Assembly: GCF_013523055.1 (NCBI RefSeq)
Contig: NZ_JAAMQM010000002.1
Span: 186,001-250,000 of the forward strand
Length of the DNA: 64,000 bases
Direction: 5' to 3'
Source of the DNA: Pseudomonas capeferrum
GTDB taxonomy: Bacteria > Pseudomonadota > Gammaproteobacteria > Pseudomonadales > Pseudomonadaceae
Below, one piece after another: positions 55,264 to 64,000 of the stretch. The notes under the pieces are model-generated. The model was given only the letters and a program-made list of their open reading frames with translations, did no database searches and was not told where the DNA came from. Position 1 is the first letter of the stretch. Each line of letters begins with the position of its first letter. The translations under genes and the position numbers were made by a program.

Positions 55264-56052
55264 ATGGAATCAAATCAAACGTCTCTGGGGGAGTTCGAAT
55301 CGACCCTGAAGAAGCATGCCCAGGAATTGGTCGAGAGCCTCGAGCGGGGACGATTCGGCGAGGCGGTGCAACTGATCCACCAGCTGAACCAGACCCGCGA
55401 CCGTGGCCTGTATCACGAGGTGGGCAAGCTCACCCGTGAATTGCACAGCGCGATCGTCAGTTTCCAGATCGATCCGCGCATGCCGCAAGCCGAGGAAGTC
55501 TCGCAGATCACCGATGCCACCGAGCGTCTGGGCTATGTGGTCAAGCTGACCGAAGGCGCGGCCAACCGGACCATGGATCTGGTCGAGGCCAGTACACCGG
55601 TGGTCAACGAGTTGGCCGCCGAAGCCGAAGCATTGAGCGTCGACTGGCAGCGCTTCATGCGTCGCGAGGTGGCGGCGTCGGAGTTTCGCGAGTTGGCCAA
55701 GCGTGTCGACAGTTTCCTGACGCGTAGCGAGCAGGGTAACCGTCAGGTGGCGGGTCAGCTGAACGACATCTTGCTAGCTCAGGACTATCAGGACCTTACC
55801 GGCCAGGTGATCAAGCGGGTGACCCAACTGGTCACCAATGTGGAAAGCAATCTGCTCAAGCTCATGCTGATGGCCAGTCAGGTCGACCGTTTCGCCGGGA
55901 TCGAACATGACCATCAACAGCTGCGCGCTGAAAAAGATGAAGAAAAATATCCGACTCGGGGTGAAGGTCCGCAGATTCATGCCGATAAGCGTGAAGACGT
56001 CGTGTCCGGTCAGGACGATGTTGACGATCTGCTGTCCAGCCTGGGTTTTTAG
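55264..56052 (+). CDS. cheZ: CheY-P phosphatase CheZ
   Basis: A 262-residue helical phosphatase from the ATG at 55264; the earlier GTG at 55246 adds a non-conserved leader. The catalytic helix has the CheZ motif LAQDYQDLTGQVIKRVTQLV, with the active-site Gln around the DYQDLTGQ segment. The C-terminus (VSGQDDVDDLLSSLGF) is the acidic CheY-binding tail. It follows cheY by 18 bases. Confidence 0.96.
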   Translation: MESNQTSLGEFESTLKKHAQELVESLERGRFGEAVQLIHQLNQTRDRGLYHEVGKLTRELHSAIVSFQIDPRMPQAEEVSQITDATERLGYVVKLTEGAANRTMDLVEASTPVVNELAAEAEALSVDWQRFMRREVAASEFRELAKRVDSFLTRSEQGNRQVAGQLNDILLAQDYQDLTGQVIKRVTQLVTNVESNLLKLMLMASQVDRFAGIEHDHQQLRAEKDEEKYPTRGEGPQIHADKREDVVSGQDDVDDLLSSLGF

Positions 56053-56064
56053 GGAGCACGTTCA

Positions 56065-58284
56065 ATGAGCTTCGGCGCCGATGAAGAAATCCTTCAGGAT
56101 TTCCTGGTAGAAGCCGGCGAAATTCTCGAGCAATTGTCCGAACAACTGGTCGAGCTGGAAAGCCGGCCCGATGATGCGGACCTGCTCAACGCCATCTTTC
56201 GGGGTTTCCACACGGTAAAAGGGGGCGCCGGCTTCCTCCAGCTCAACGAGCTGGTGGAGTGCTGCCATATCGCCGAAAACGTGTTCGACGTCCTGCGCAA
56301 GGGCGAGCGACGCGTCGATGCGGAACTGATGGACGTGGTCCTGGAAGCCTTGGACACGGTCAATGCCATGTTCGGCCAGGTTCGCGAACGCAGCGAAGTG
56401 GCACCTGCCTCCGCGCAGTTGCTGGCGGCCTTGTCACGTCTGGCCGAACCGGCCGGCGCCGAGTCGCCAGCGGTGGTCCAAGCGCCTCCCGCGCCGGTAG
56501 CCGAGGCGCCTGCCAGCACCGATATCACCGACACCGAGTTCGAGCAATTGCTCGATTCGCTCGATGCGGTCAAGGCCGAGGCCGAGGCCGCCGAACAGAT
56601 GCAGAGCGAGAAGGTCGGCGGTAGCGGCGACGAGATCACCGATGTCGAGTTCGAGTCGTTGCTCGACCAGTTGCACGGCAAGGGGCAGTTCTCTCCAGAA
56701 GTGGCCGGGGCTGCGGCTCAAGTGCCCGTACAAACGCCCGCCAGCGATGAAATCACCGATGCCGAATTCGAAGCGCTGCTCGACCGCTTGCACGGCAAAG
56801 GCACGTTCGCCGCGGACGCGCTGCCTACCGCCGCCGCTGCGCCTGTGGTCGTCGACGCCCCGGCAGCGCCCGCGGACGATCACATCACCGATCACGAATT
56901 CGAGTCGTTGCTCGATCAGTTGCACGGCAAGGGCAAGTTCTCCAGCGATGCGTTGACCGCTGAGGCCGCGCCCGCCGCGGTTGCCGCCAAGCCTGCCGTT
57001 CAGGCCGAACAGCGACCGGCCGCCAAGCCGTCCGCAGTCGCCGCGACCGCGGCCAAGGCTCCGGCCCCGGCACGCGCTCCGGCCCCGGTTGCCGAGAAGC
57101 ATGCTGTCAGCGAGGCCGAAACCACGGTACGGGTCGACACCGCCCGCCTGGACGAGATCATGAACATGGTCGGCGAGCTGGTACTGGTGCGTAACCGCCT
57201 GGTGCGCCTGGGCCTCAACAGCGGCGATGAAGCCATGTCCAAGGCCGTGTCCAACCTCGACGTGGTCACCGCCGATCTGCAGACCGCGGTCATGAAGACC
57301 CGCATGCAACCGATCAAGAAAGTCTTCGGTCGCTTCCCGCGCCTGGTCCGTGATCTTGCTCGCCAGTTGAAGAAGGAGATCAATCTCGAGCTGGTCGGGG
57401 AAGAGACCGACCTGGACAAGAACCTGGTCGAGGCGTTGGCCGATCCGTTAGTGCACCTGGTGCGCAACGCCGTCGACCATGGTATCGAAACCCCCGAAGA
57501 GCGGGAGTCCTCCGGCAAGTCGCGCGGTGGCAAGGTCGTGCTGTCCGCCGAGCAGGAAGGCGACCATATCCTGCTGTCGATCTCCGACGACGGCAAGGGC
57601 ATGGACCCCGACGTGCTGCGCGCCAAGGCCGTCGAGAAGGGTGTGATGGACAAGGATGCGGCCGATCGCCTGAGCGAATCGGACTGCTACAACCTTATCT
57701 TCGCGCCCGGTTTCTCGACCAAGACCGAAATCTCCGATGTTTCCGGTCGTGGCGTCGGCATGGACGTGGTGAAGACCAAGATTTCCCAGCTCAACGGCTC
57801 GATCAACATCTTCTCGGCCAAGGGCCAGGGGTCGAAGATCGTCATCAAGGTGCCACTCACCCTGGCGATCATGCCGACCCTCATGGTGATGCTGGGCAAC
57901 CAGGCGTTCGCCTTCCCGCTGGTCAACGTCAACGAGATCTTCCACCTCGACCTGTCGCGTACCAACGTCGTCGATGGCCAGGAAGTCGTGATCGTGCGGG
58001 ACAAGGCGCTGCCGCTGTTCTACCTCAAGCGCTGGCTGGTCAGCTCCGCCGTGCATCAGGAGCAGCGCGAAGGCCACGTGGTGATCCTGTCGGTCGGTAC
58101 CCAGCGCATTGGCTTCGTCGTCGACCAGCTGGTGGGCCAGGAAGAAGTGGTCATCAAGCCACTGGGCAGGATGCTTCAGGGCACGCCGGGCATGTCCGGG
58201 GCCACGATCACCGGCGACGGTCGCATTGCGTTGATCCTCGACGTACCGAGCATGCTCAAGCGTTACGCCGCGCGGCGTATTTGA
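56065..58284 (+). CDS. cheA: Chemotaxis histidine kinase CheA
   Basis: A 739-residue kinase. HPt (P1) domain with phospho-acceptor H49 (IFRGFHTVKGGAGF). A 200-residue Ala/Pro-rich linker carries a fourfold repeated motif of the form ITDxEFExLLDxLHGKGxF beginning at residues 154, 191, 230 and 274. Dimerisation (P3) starts near 353 (VDTARLDEIMNMVGELVLVR); the ATPase (P4) has HLVRNAVDHGIE, DDGKGMD and GRGVGMDVV; the CheW-like P5 domain closes the protein. It phosphorylates CheY and CheB encoded beside it. Confidence 0.97.
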   Translation: MSFGADEEILQDFLVEAGEILEQLSEQLVELESRPDDADLLNAIFRGFHTVKGGAGFLQLNELVECCHIAENVFDVLRKGERRVDAELMDVVLEALDTVNAMFGQVRERSEVAPASAQLLAALSRLAEPAGAESPAVVQAPPAPVAEAPASTDITDTEFEQLLDSLDAVKAEAEAAEQMQSEKVGGSGDEITDVEFESLLDQLHGKGQFSPEVAGAAAQVPVQTPASDEITDAEFEALLDRLHGKGTFAADALPTAAAAPVVVDAPAAPADDHITDHEFESLLDQLHGKGKFSSDALTAEAAPAAVAAKPAVQAEQRPAAKPSAVAATAAKAPAPARAPAPVAEKHAVSEAETTVRVDTARLDEIMNMVGELVLVRNRLVRLGLNSGDEAMSKAVSNLDVVTADLQTAVMKTRMQPIKKVFGRFPRLVRDLARQLKKEINLELVGEETDLDKNLVEALADPLVHLVRNAVDHGIETPEERESSGKSRGGKVVLSAEQEGDHILLSISDDGKGMDPDVLRAKAVEKGVMDKDAADRLSESDCYNLIFAPGFSTKTEISDVSGRGVGMDVVKTKISQLNGSINIFSAKGQGSKIVIKVPLTLAIMPTLMVMLGNQAFAFPLVNVNEIFHLDLSRTNVVDGQEVVIVRDKALPLFYLKRWLVSSAVHQEQREGHVVILSVGTQRIGFVVDQLVGQEEVVIKPLGRMLQGTPGMSGATITGDGRIALILDVPSMLKRYAARRI

Positions 58285-58329
58285 TTTCGGCAGCGCGCCC
58301 TCCAGGGCGCGCCGCGTAATGGAGTGTTT

Positions 58330-59490
58330 ATGGCAGTCAAGGTCCTGGTGGTGGATGATTCCGGTTTCTTCCGCCGGCGTGTCTCGGAAATTCTGTCGGC
58401 GGACCCGACCATCCAGGTGGTGGGGACCGCAAGCAATGGCAAGGAGGCGATCGACCAGGCGCTGGCGCTCAAACCGGATGTCATCACCATGGACTATGAA
58501 ATGCCCATGATGGATGGCATCACCGCCGTGCGTCATATCATGCAGCGGTGTCCGACGCCGGTCCTGATGTTCTCGTCCCTGACCCACGAAGGCGCCCGGG
58601 TTACCCTGGATGCCCTGGATGCCGGCGCGGTCGATTACCTGCCGAAGAACTTCGAAGACATTTCGCGCAACCCGGACAAGGTCAAGCAGATGCTCTGCGA
58701 GAAGGTGCATACGCTCTCGCGCAGCAATCGTCGACTGAGCAGCTTCGTTTCGTCCAGCCCGGTGCCTGCGGCCAGCAGTCCCGCGGCAGGCCATGGTCCT
58801 GCAGCGACCACCAGCGCCGTGGCCAGCACTCGTCCTGCCAGCGCTCCGACGCGCGCCGCGGTGCCGACGCGGCCAGCGACCTCCACGCCTGGCGCTCCCG
58901 CGCACAGCTCCCCCGCGCCCAAGCGCAAGGCTTACAAACTGGTGGCGATCGGAACCTCGACCGGAGGGCCCGTGGCCCTGCAACGAGTCCTGACCCAGTT
59001 GCCGGCCGGCTTTCCGGCGCCGCTGGTATTGATCCAGCACATGCCGGCGGCCTTTACCAAGGCATTCGCCGAACGGCTGGACAAGCTGTGCCGAATTCGC
59101 GTCAAGGAAGCCGAGGACGGCGACGTACTGCGTCCAGGCCTGGCCTTGCTGGCTCCGGGCGGCAAGCAGATGATGGTCGACGGGCGGGGCACTGTGAAGA
59201 TCCTGCCCGGCGACGAACGCCTGAACTACAAGCCTTGCGTGGATATTACCTTCGGTTCGGCGGCCAAGTCCTATGGTGACAAGGTACTCTCGGTGGTGCT
59301 CACTGGCATGGGTGCCGACGGTCGCGAAGGCGCCCGGCTGCTCAAGCAGGGCGGCAGTACCGTCTGGGCCCAGGATGAAGCCAGTTGCGTGATCTATGGC
59401 ATGCCTATGGCGATCGTCAAGGCCAACCTGGCCGACGCGATCTACAGCCTGGACGAGATCGGCAGGCACCTGGTCGAGGCCTGCGCCTGA
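58330..59490 (+). CDS. cheB: Chemoreceptor methylesterase CheB
   Basis: A 386-residue protein from the ATG at 58330 (GGAG 6 bases upstream). Receiver domain with D55 ([13 protein letters not shown]), an Ala/Pro/Thr-rich linker at about 138-195, and the methylesterase domain with catalytic triad S210 (IGTSTGGP), H237 ([10 protein letters not shown]) and D330 (GMGADGREG). It removes receptor methyl groups during adaptation. The motC ATG overlaps its stop by one base. Confidence 0.97.
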   Translation: MAVKVLVVDDSGFFRRRVSEILSADPTIQVVGTASNGKEAIDQALALKPDVITMDYEMPMMDGITAVRHIMQRCPTPVLMFSSLTHEGARVTLDALDAGAVDYLPKNFEDISRNPDKVKQMLCEKVHTLSRSNRRLSSFVSSSPVPAASSPAAGHGPAATTSAVASTRPASAPTRAAVPTRPATSTPGAPAHSSPAPKRKAYKLVAIGTSTGGPVALQRVLTQLPAGFPAPLVLIQHMPAAFTKAFAERLDKLCRIRVKEAEDGDVLRPGLALLAPGGKQMMVDGRGTVKILPGDERLNYKPCVDITFGSAAKSYGDKVLSVVLTGMGADGREGARLLKQGGSTVWAQDEASCVIYGMPMAIVKANLADAIYSLDEIGRHLVEACA

Positions 59491-60230
59491 TGGATGTCCT
59501 TAGCCTCATCGGTCTGATCCTTGCGTTCGTCGCCATCGTGGGTGGCAACTTTCTCGAGGGTGGGCACGTTTCGGCACTGATCAACGGGCCGGCGGCGCTC
59601 ATCGTACTGGGCGGCACCCTGGCGGCATCCCTGTTGCAGTCGCCCCTGAGCGCGTTCAAGCGCGCCCTGCAGATCATCGGCTGGATATTCTTCCCGCCTC
59701 GGGTCGACCTGGCGGGTGGTATCGACCGTGTCGTCAACTGGAGTCTCACCGCGCGCAAGGAAGGCTTGCTGGGCCTGGAAGGCGTGGCCGATGCCGAACC
59801 CGATCCCTATGCCCGCAAGGGCTTGCAGTTGCTGGTCGACGGCGCCGAGCCCGAGGCCATTCGCAGCATTCTCGAGGTGGATTTCCTGACCCAGGAAAAC
59901 CGTGATATCCAGGCGGCCAAGGTGTTCGAGAGCATGGGCGGCTACGCGCCGACCATCGGCATCATCGGCGCGGTGATGGGGCTGATCCATGTCATGGGCA
60001 ACCTGGCGGACCCGTCGCAGCTGGGCAACGGCATCGCCGTGGCTTTCGTCGCCACCATCTATGGCGTCGCCAGTGCCAACCTGATTCTGTTACCGGTTGC
60101 CAACAAGCTCAAGGCCATTGCCCTGCGTCAGTCGCGCTATCGCGAAATGCTCCTCGAAGGGTTGTTGTCGATCGCCGAAGGCGAGAACCCCCGCTCGATC
60201 GAACTGAAGCTGCAAGGCTTCATGGAGTGA
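59490..60230 (+). CDS. motC: Stator protein MotC (MotA family)
   Basis: A 246-residue inner-membrane stator subunit. The ATG at 59490 shares a base with the cheB stop (TGATG). Membrane segments lie at about 5-22 (LIGLILAFVAIVGGNF), 32-50 (AALIVLGGTLAASLLQSPLS), 150-170 (APTIGIIGAVMGLIHVMGNL) and 185-205 (AVAFVATIYGVASANLILLP). It forms the ion channel and torque generator with MotD. This is the second stator set of pseudomonads; motAB is not in the window. Confidence 0.96.
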   Translation: MDVLSLIGLILAFVAIVGGNFLEGGHVSALINGPAALIVLGGTLAASLLQSPLSAFKRALQIIGWIFFPPRVDLAGGIDRVVNWSLTARKEGLLGLEGVADAEPDPYARKGLQLLVDGAEPEAIRSILEVDFLTQENRDIQAAKVFESMGGYAPTIGIIGAVMGLIHVMGNLADPSQLGNGIAVAFVATIYGVASANLILLPVANKLKAIALRQSRYREMLLEGLLSIAEGENPRSIELKLQGFME

Positions 60231-60232
60231 CC

Positions 60233-61117
60233 ATGCGTCGTCGTCGTCATAGTGAGGAAACCGAAAATCATGAACGTTGGCTGGTATCCTACGCCGATTT
60301 CATTACCTTGCTGTTCGCCTTCTTCGTGGTCATGTACTCGATTTCGTCAGTCAACGAAGGCAAGTACAAAGTGATCTCGCAGGCGCTGCTGGGGGTCTTC
60401 AGCGATCCCGAGCGGAGCATCAAGGTTATCCCGATCGGCGACGAGCGTCCGTTGAGCGTCACTCCGGCCCAACCGCTGATCAAGGACAGCGAGCAGATCG
60501 ATGCCGGGCTGGCGCAGGACAGCGATCCGCTCAAGACCATCAGCGATGATGTAAGCGATGCCTTTGGCGACCTGATCCAGTCGAATCAGATGACCGTGCG
60601 CGGCAATGAGCTGTGGGTGGAAATCGAGCTCAAGTCTTCCTTGCTGTTCGGCAGTGGCGATGCCATGCCCAGCGATGCTGCCTTCGAGATCATCGAGAAG
60701 GTGGCGAACATTCTCAAGCCATTTGCCAATCCGGTGCATGTCGAAGGTTTTACCGACAATCTGCCGATTCGTACGGCCCAGTATCCGACCAACTGGGAAC
60801 TGTCCTCGGCTCGGGCAGCGAGCATTGTCCGCCTTCTTGCCATGGAGGGGGTCAACCCGGCGCGCATGGCTTCGGTGGGCTACGGCGAGTATCAGCCATT
60901 GGCCAGCAACGAGACAGCGCAGGGGCGCGCGCGCAACCGCCGGGTGGTCCTGGTGATCTCGCGTAACCTCGAGGTACGGCGCAGTCTGACCGGTAGCGGT
61001 ACGGCTAATGCTCGACCCGATGCGGCATTGCGCCGGGCTGGCACACAAACTGCACCGGGTTCGGCAATACCGGCAGGGGCGGGTAATCCCGTCAATTCTC
61101 CGTCACCGACCTTTTAA
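60233..61117 (+). CDS. motD: Stator protein MotD (MotB family)
   Basis: A 294-residue protein from the ATG at 60233 (GGAG 5 bases upstream). One membrane segment at about 22-42 begins with the proton-binding aspartate D22 (WLVSYADFITLLFAFFVVMY). The OmpA-like peptidoglycan-binding domain is at about 140-250 (FTDNLPIRTAQYPTNWELSS, RVVLVIS). The last 45 residues are low-complexity. Confidence 0.96.
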   Translation: MRRRRHSEETENHERWLVSYADFITLLFAFFVVMYSISSVNEGKYKVISQALLGVFSDPERSIKVIPIGDERPLSVTPAQPLIKDSEQIDAGLAQDSDPLKTISDDVSDAFGDLIQSNQMTVRGNELWVEIELKSSLLFGSGDAMPSDAAFEIIEKVANILKPFANPVHVEGFTDNLPIRTAQYPTNWELSSARAASIVRLLAMEGVNPARMASVGYGEYQPLASNETAQGRARNRRVVLVISRNLEVRRSLTGSGTANARPDAALRRAGTQTAPGSAIPAGAGNPVNSPSPTF

Positions 61118-61164
61118 CCGTTCCCGGCAGGGCAGGCGGCCATCCTGGGAGGAAGCAACGCACG

Positions 61165-61953
61165 ATGAGAGTCTGGGCAGTAGCCAATCAGAAAGGTGGC
61201 GTAGGCAAGACCACCACGACTATCGCCCTGGCCGGGTTGCTGGCCGAGGCGGGCAAGCGCGTGGTCGTGGTCGACCTCGATCCGCACGGGTCCATGACCA
61301 GTTACTTCGGGCATGACCCGGATACTTTGGAGCACAGCTGCTACGACCTGTTCGTGCACAAGGGCGCGGTGCCGGATGGCTTGCCGGGTCAGTTGCTGCT
61401 GCCGACCAGCGACCAGCGCATCTCCCTGTTGCCATCGAGCACCGCGCTGGCCGTGTTGGAGCGTCAGTCGCCCGGACAGAATGGCTTGGGCCTGGTGATC
61501 GCCAAGAGTCTGGCGCAGCTCTGGCAGGATTTCGACTTTGCCTTGATCGACAGCCCGCCGTTGCTGGGCGTGTTGATGGTCAATGCCCTGGCTGCCAGTC
61601 AGCAGTTGGTGATTCCGGTGCAGACCGAGTTCCTGGCGGTCAAGGGCCTGGAACGCATGGTCAGTACCCTGGCCATGATCAACCGTTCGCGCAAGCAGGC
61701 CTTGCCCTACCAGATCGTGCCGACGCTGTTCGATCGGCGTACCCAGGCATCGCTGGGTACCCTCAAGGTGCTGCGCGACGGCTTTGCCGAACATGTCTGG
61801 CAAGGCTACATCCCGGTCGATACCCGTTTGCGTGACGCCAGCCGTGCCGGAGTCACGCCTTCGCAGTTCGACGCCAAGAGCCGTGGCATCACGGCCTACA
61901 GGGCGCTGCTCAAGCACCTGTTGACCTATCGTTCTACATTGCAGGTGGCCTGA
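61165..61953 (+). CDS. parC: ParA-family ATPase ParC, polar array placement
   Basis: A 262-residue ParA-like ATPase with deviant Walker A at 10-16 (KGGVGKT), DLDPHGSMTSYFGHD and DSPPLLGVLMVNAL. Within chemotaxis operons this family member (ParC in Vibrio, the PA1462 type in P. aeruginosa) places the chemosensory array at the cell pole. It is encoded directly before its partner ParP, whose ATG overlaps its stop by one base. The symbol follows Vibrio usage. Confidence 0.88.
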   Translation: MRVWAVANQKGGVGKTTTTIALAGLLAEAGKRVVVVDLDPHGSMTSYFGHDPDTLEHSCYDLFVHKGAVPDGLPGQLLLPTSDQRISLLPSSTALAVLERQSPGQNGLGLVIAKSLAQLWQDFDFALIDSPPLLGVLMVNALAASQQLVIPVQTEFLAVKGLERMVSTLAMINRSRKQALPYQIVPTLFDRRTQASLGTLKVLRDGFAEHVWQGYIPVDTRLRDASRAGVTPSQFDAKSRGITAYRALLKHLLTYRSTLQVA

Positions 61954-62867
61954 TGACTCGACCGCAGCAGACCGCGCTTCGCCCGCAGATGGCCCTACAG
62001 TCCTATCTTGATGGCCTGTTGCAGGAGGCGACCGAGACGTTCGAGGCGCCCCTGGACAAGCCGGTCGTCGAAATGCTGCCGGAGCTGTCGGTCGAAGCGG
62101 CTGCGCCTGACGAATTCCAGGCCGCCGTACTGGAGGAGCAGGTCCGTGACGCTCGACGCGAGCAGGCCCCTGCGCCTCAGGTGGCAGCGTTCGCCGAGCC
62201 TTCGCCCGTCCTGCTACCCAGTATCCTGCCCGTGGCCGACCCAGTGGTCGCGGTGGTCGATAGCGAAGTGGTTGCCGAGGCGAGCATCCCGGTGCTGGTC
62301 GATGTCGAGAAGTCGATACCCGTCGAGCCTTTGGCCGAAGTGCATAGACCCGCCGTGCCTAACGGGCCTCTGTTGCCGGCGACCCCCGATGGGCGTCCGG
62401 CCTGGGCGGCAGAACCCTTCGAGTGCCTGCTGTTCGATGTCGCCGGCCTGACCCTGGCCGTGCCCCTGGTGTGCCTCGGTTCGATTTACCCCCTGGCCGG
62501 CCAGGACTTGACGCCTCTGTTCGGTCAGCCGGACTGGTTTTTGGGCATCCTGACCTGCCAGGCCGGTAACCTGAAGGTCCTCGATACCGCGCGCTGGGTC
62601 ATGCCGGATCGTTATCGCGAGGATTTTCGGCAGGGCCTGCAGTACGTGATTTCGGTACAAGGATATGAGTGGGGGCTGGCGGTGCATCAGGTCAGCCGTT
62701 CGCTACGCCTGGACCCGGACGAGATCAAGTGGCGCAGCCAGCGTGGCCAACGGCCCTGGCTGGCCGGCACCGTGATCGAACACATGTGCGCGCTGCTCGA
62801 TGTCGCCGAACTGGCCGAACTGATCGCCAGTGGTGCCGTCAAGCAGATGCACGTTAAACATCAATAA
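61953..62867 (+). CDS. parP: CheW-domain protein ParP
   Basis: A 304-residue protein. The first 145 residues are Pro/Ala/Glu/Val-rich and probably unstructured, which is where Vibrio ParP binds ParC. The C-terminal 155 residues form a CheW-like domain (FECLLFDVAGLTLAVPLVCL; WFLGILTCQAGNLKVLDTAR), called AIF in Vibrio, that contacts CheA and chemoreceptors. Its position between ParC and CheW supports this role. A link to the repeats in the CheA linker is possible. Confidence 0.88.
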   Translation: MTRPQQTALRPQMALQSYLDGLLQEATETFEAPLDKPVVEMLPELSVEAAAPDEFQAAVLEEQVRDARREQAPAPQVAAFAEPSPVLLPSILPVADPVVAVVDSEVVAEASIPVLVDVEKSIPVEPLAEVHRPAVPNGPLLPATPDGRPAWAAEPFECLLFDVAGLTLAVPLVCLGSIYPLAGQDLTPLFGQPDWFLGILTCQAGNLKVLDTARWVMPDRYREDFRQGLQYVISVQGYEWGLAVHQVSRSLRLDPDEIKWRSQRGQRPWLAGTVIEHMCALLDVAELAELIASGAVKQMHVKHQ

Positions 62868-62907
62868 GCCGAATACACCGCCAAGCGCGGATTTTGAGGG
62901 TAGGGGA

Positions 62908-63387
62908 ATGAAGAAATCGTCTGCACAGGGTTCCGAAGATCCGGTCCTGCAGTGGGTAACCTTCCGCCTGGACAACGAGTCCTATGGCATCAATGTGATG
63001 CAGGTGCAGGAAGTGCTGCGCTATACCGAAATCGCGCCAGTACCGGGTGCGCCGAGCTATGTGCTGGGTATCATCAACCTGCGTGGTAACGTGGTCACGG
63101 TCATCGATACCCGTCAGCGTTTCGGCTTGATGCCCACCGAGGTCACCGACAACACGCGCATCGTCATCATCGAGGCCGACAAACAGGTGGTGGGGATCAT
63201 GGTCGACAGCGTGGCCGAGGTGGTCTACCTGCGCCAGTCGGAGATCGAGACCGCGCCGAACGTCGGCAACGAGGAGTCGGCCAAGTTCATCCAGGGCGTC
63301 TGCAACAAGAACGGCGAGCTGCTGATCCTGGTGGAGCTGGACAAGATGATGTCCGAGGAAGAGTGGTACGAGCTGGAGAACATCTGA
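62908..63387 (+). CDS. cheW: Chemotaxis adaptor CheW
   Basis: A 159-residue adaptor from the ATG at 62908 (MKKSSAQGSEDPVLQWVTFR); an open frame starting upstream at 62830 overlaps parP and is not needed. Two SH3-like subdomains with the family blocks MQVQEVLRYTEIAPVPGAPS, YVLGIINLRGNVVTVIDTRQ and RIVIIEADKQVVGIMVDSVA. It couples receptors to CheA in the array. Confidence 0.98.
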   Translation: MKKSSAQGSEDPVLQWVTFRLDNESYGINVMQVQEVLRYTEIAPVPGAPSYVLGIINLRGNVVTVIDTRQRFGLMPTEVTDNTRIVIIEADKQVVGIMVDSVAEVVYLRQSEIETAPNVGNEESAKFIQGVCNKNGELLILVELDKMMSEEEWYELENI

Positions 63388-63388
63388 G

Positions 63389-63784
63389 TTGATCTTCGAG
63401 GTTGCAGTCATCTTCCTGGCGTTGCTCTGGGCGTTGAGCCTGTGGTTCTTCCTCAACTACAGCAAGCGTCAACGCGAGCTGACCGAGCAGCAGGCAGTAG
63501 GCGACGCGCTGCGTGACCGCCGCATAAAGGACCTGGCCAAGCGCCTGGACGATTACCAGAACGGTACGGTGCGCATGGGCGAGGCCTTGCATGAGCTGCG
63601 GATTCTGGTCGAGCCCTTGCCGGAAAAGATCCAGCAGATCGAGCAGCGCGACCCCAAGACGCTGACGTTCAACCAGGCGGCGAAGCTGGTGAGCATGGGC
63701 GCTAGTGCCGAGGAGCTGGCCCAGTCCTGCGGCCTGACCCGAGCCGAAGCGCAGTTGATGAGCAAGTTGCATCGCGCTGAATGA
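63389..63784 (+). CDS. Small membrane-anchored protein, DUF2802-type
   Basis: A 131-residue protein with a TTG start directly after cheW. Residues 1-21 form a hydrophobic segment (IFEVAVIFLALLWALSLWFF), followed by a basic coiled-coil region and a helix-turn-helix-like tail (LTFNQAAKLVSMGASAEELA, CGLTRAEAQLMSKLH). It resembles the DUF2802 proteins that end Pseudomonas chemotaxis operons. Function is unknown; a role at the chemosensory array or pole is inferred only from linkage. Confidence 0.8.
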   Translation: MIFEVAVIFLALLWALSLWFFLNYSKRQRELTEQQAVGDALRDRRIKDLAKRLDDYQNGTVRMGEALHELRILVEPLPEKIQQIEQRDPKTLTFNQAAKLVSMGASAEELAQSCGLTRAEAQLMSKLHRAE

Positions 63785-63786
63785 GA

Positions 63787-63813
63787 AAGGGCGACCGTAC
63801 GGTCGCCCTTTGA
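63787..63813. terminator. Terminator at the end of the che operon
   Basis: A palindrome with GGGCGACCG and CGGTCGCCC arms separated by TA, flanked by AAA on the left and TTT on the right. It can stop both the che operon and the converging partial gene at the right edge. Confidence 0.85.
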
Positions 63814-63860
63814 CATTGGGGCACGGCTCCCTGGCGACGTGTGATCAGGCCGGCGCCCTG

Positions 63861-64000
63861 TCAGGCCGGTTGTCGTCCTGTGTCGCTGAGACTGCCTTCG
63901 ATGACCTGTTTGTTGCAGGCGGTGATGAAAGCGATCTTGGCAGACAGACGATGGCCGTCCAGGTGTTTCCAGTAATCGCGGGAAGTGAGCGAGATGGTCC
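63861..64000 (-). CDS. Partial protein, C-terminal 45 residues
   Basis: The frame read leftwards from base 63998 to a TGA at 63861-63863 is open and has codon use unlike the other two minus frames, ending KIAFITACNKQVIEGSLSDT then GRQPA. It converges on the che operon and shares the terminator at 63787. I do not recognise the protein, and the start lies outside the window. Confidence 0.55.
   Translation of the reverse strand, partial: TISLTSRDYWKHLDGHRLSAKIAFITACNKQVIEGSLSDTGRQPA

Overview
The window is a nearly complete flagellar and chemotaxis gene cluster from a Pseudomonas, most likely of the P. putida group. The evidence is gene order (flgB to flgL, a flagellin glycosylation island, fliC-flaG-fliDST, fleQ-fleSR, fliEFGHIJ, hsbA-hsbR-hptB, fliKLMNOPQR-flhB, flhA-flhF-fleN-fliA, cheYZAB-motCD-parCP-cheW), the presence of the Pseudomonas-specific regulators FleQ, FleS, FleR and FleN, high GC, and REP-type palindromes typical of the group. 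Almost every gene lies on the + strand; the exceptions are a five-gene glycosylation operon (15822-23447) and a cut-off gene at the right edge.

Layout. 1-389: REP-like repeat, then a sigma-54 promoter. 390-3365: rod and hook genes flgBCDE. 3434-3625: a small secreted protein. 3807-12095: flgFGHIJKL behind their own sigma-54 promoter. 12123-24703: glycosylation island with two giant multidomain glycosyltransferases facing each other, a CDP-glycerol-transferase-like protein, a nucleotidyltransferase, a HAD phosphatase, a methyltransferase and a ketoacyl-ACP-synthase-III-like enzyme. 24956-28537: flagellin, FlaG, cap and export chaperones. 28704-32966: master regulator FleQ and the FleS/FleR two-component system. 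33072-38842: basal body, C-ring and export ATPase. 38843-39822: a non-coding, symmetrical repeat block. 39823-42213: the HsbA/HsbR/HptB phosphorelay. 42286-48997: hook-length control, switch and export gate. 48998-49634: a long imperfect palindrome. 49635-54756: FlhA, FlhF, FleN, FliA. 54859-63784: chemotaxis core, second stator set and polar array-positioning proteins.

How it works together. Seven sites match the sigma-54 (-24/-12) consensus in front of flgB, flgF, fleS, fliE, fliK, fliL and flhA, and an eighth lies on the minus strand in front of the glycosylation operon. FleQ and FleR, both sigma-54 activators encoded here, are their natural partners. FliA (sigma-28), encoded near the right end, should read the strong sigma-28 sites in front of fliC and fliS. 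FlhF and FleN set polar placement and number of flagella, and ParC/ParP probably place the chemosensory array at the same pole. No RNA genes, insertion sequences, phage genes or CRISPR arrays were seen. The least ordinary parts are the glycosylation operon, whose enzymes suggest a CDP-activated, phosphate-linked flagellin decoration; the fourfold repeated motif in CheA; and the two large non-coding inverted-repeat structures.
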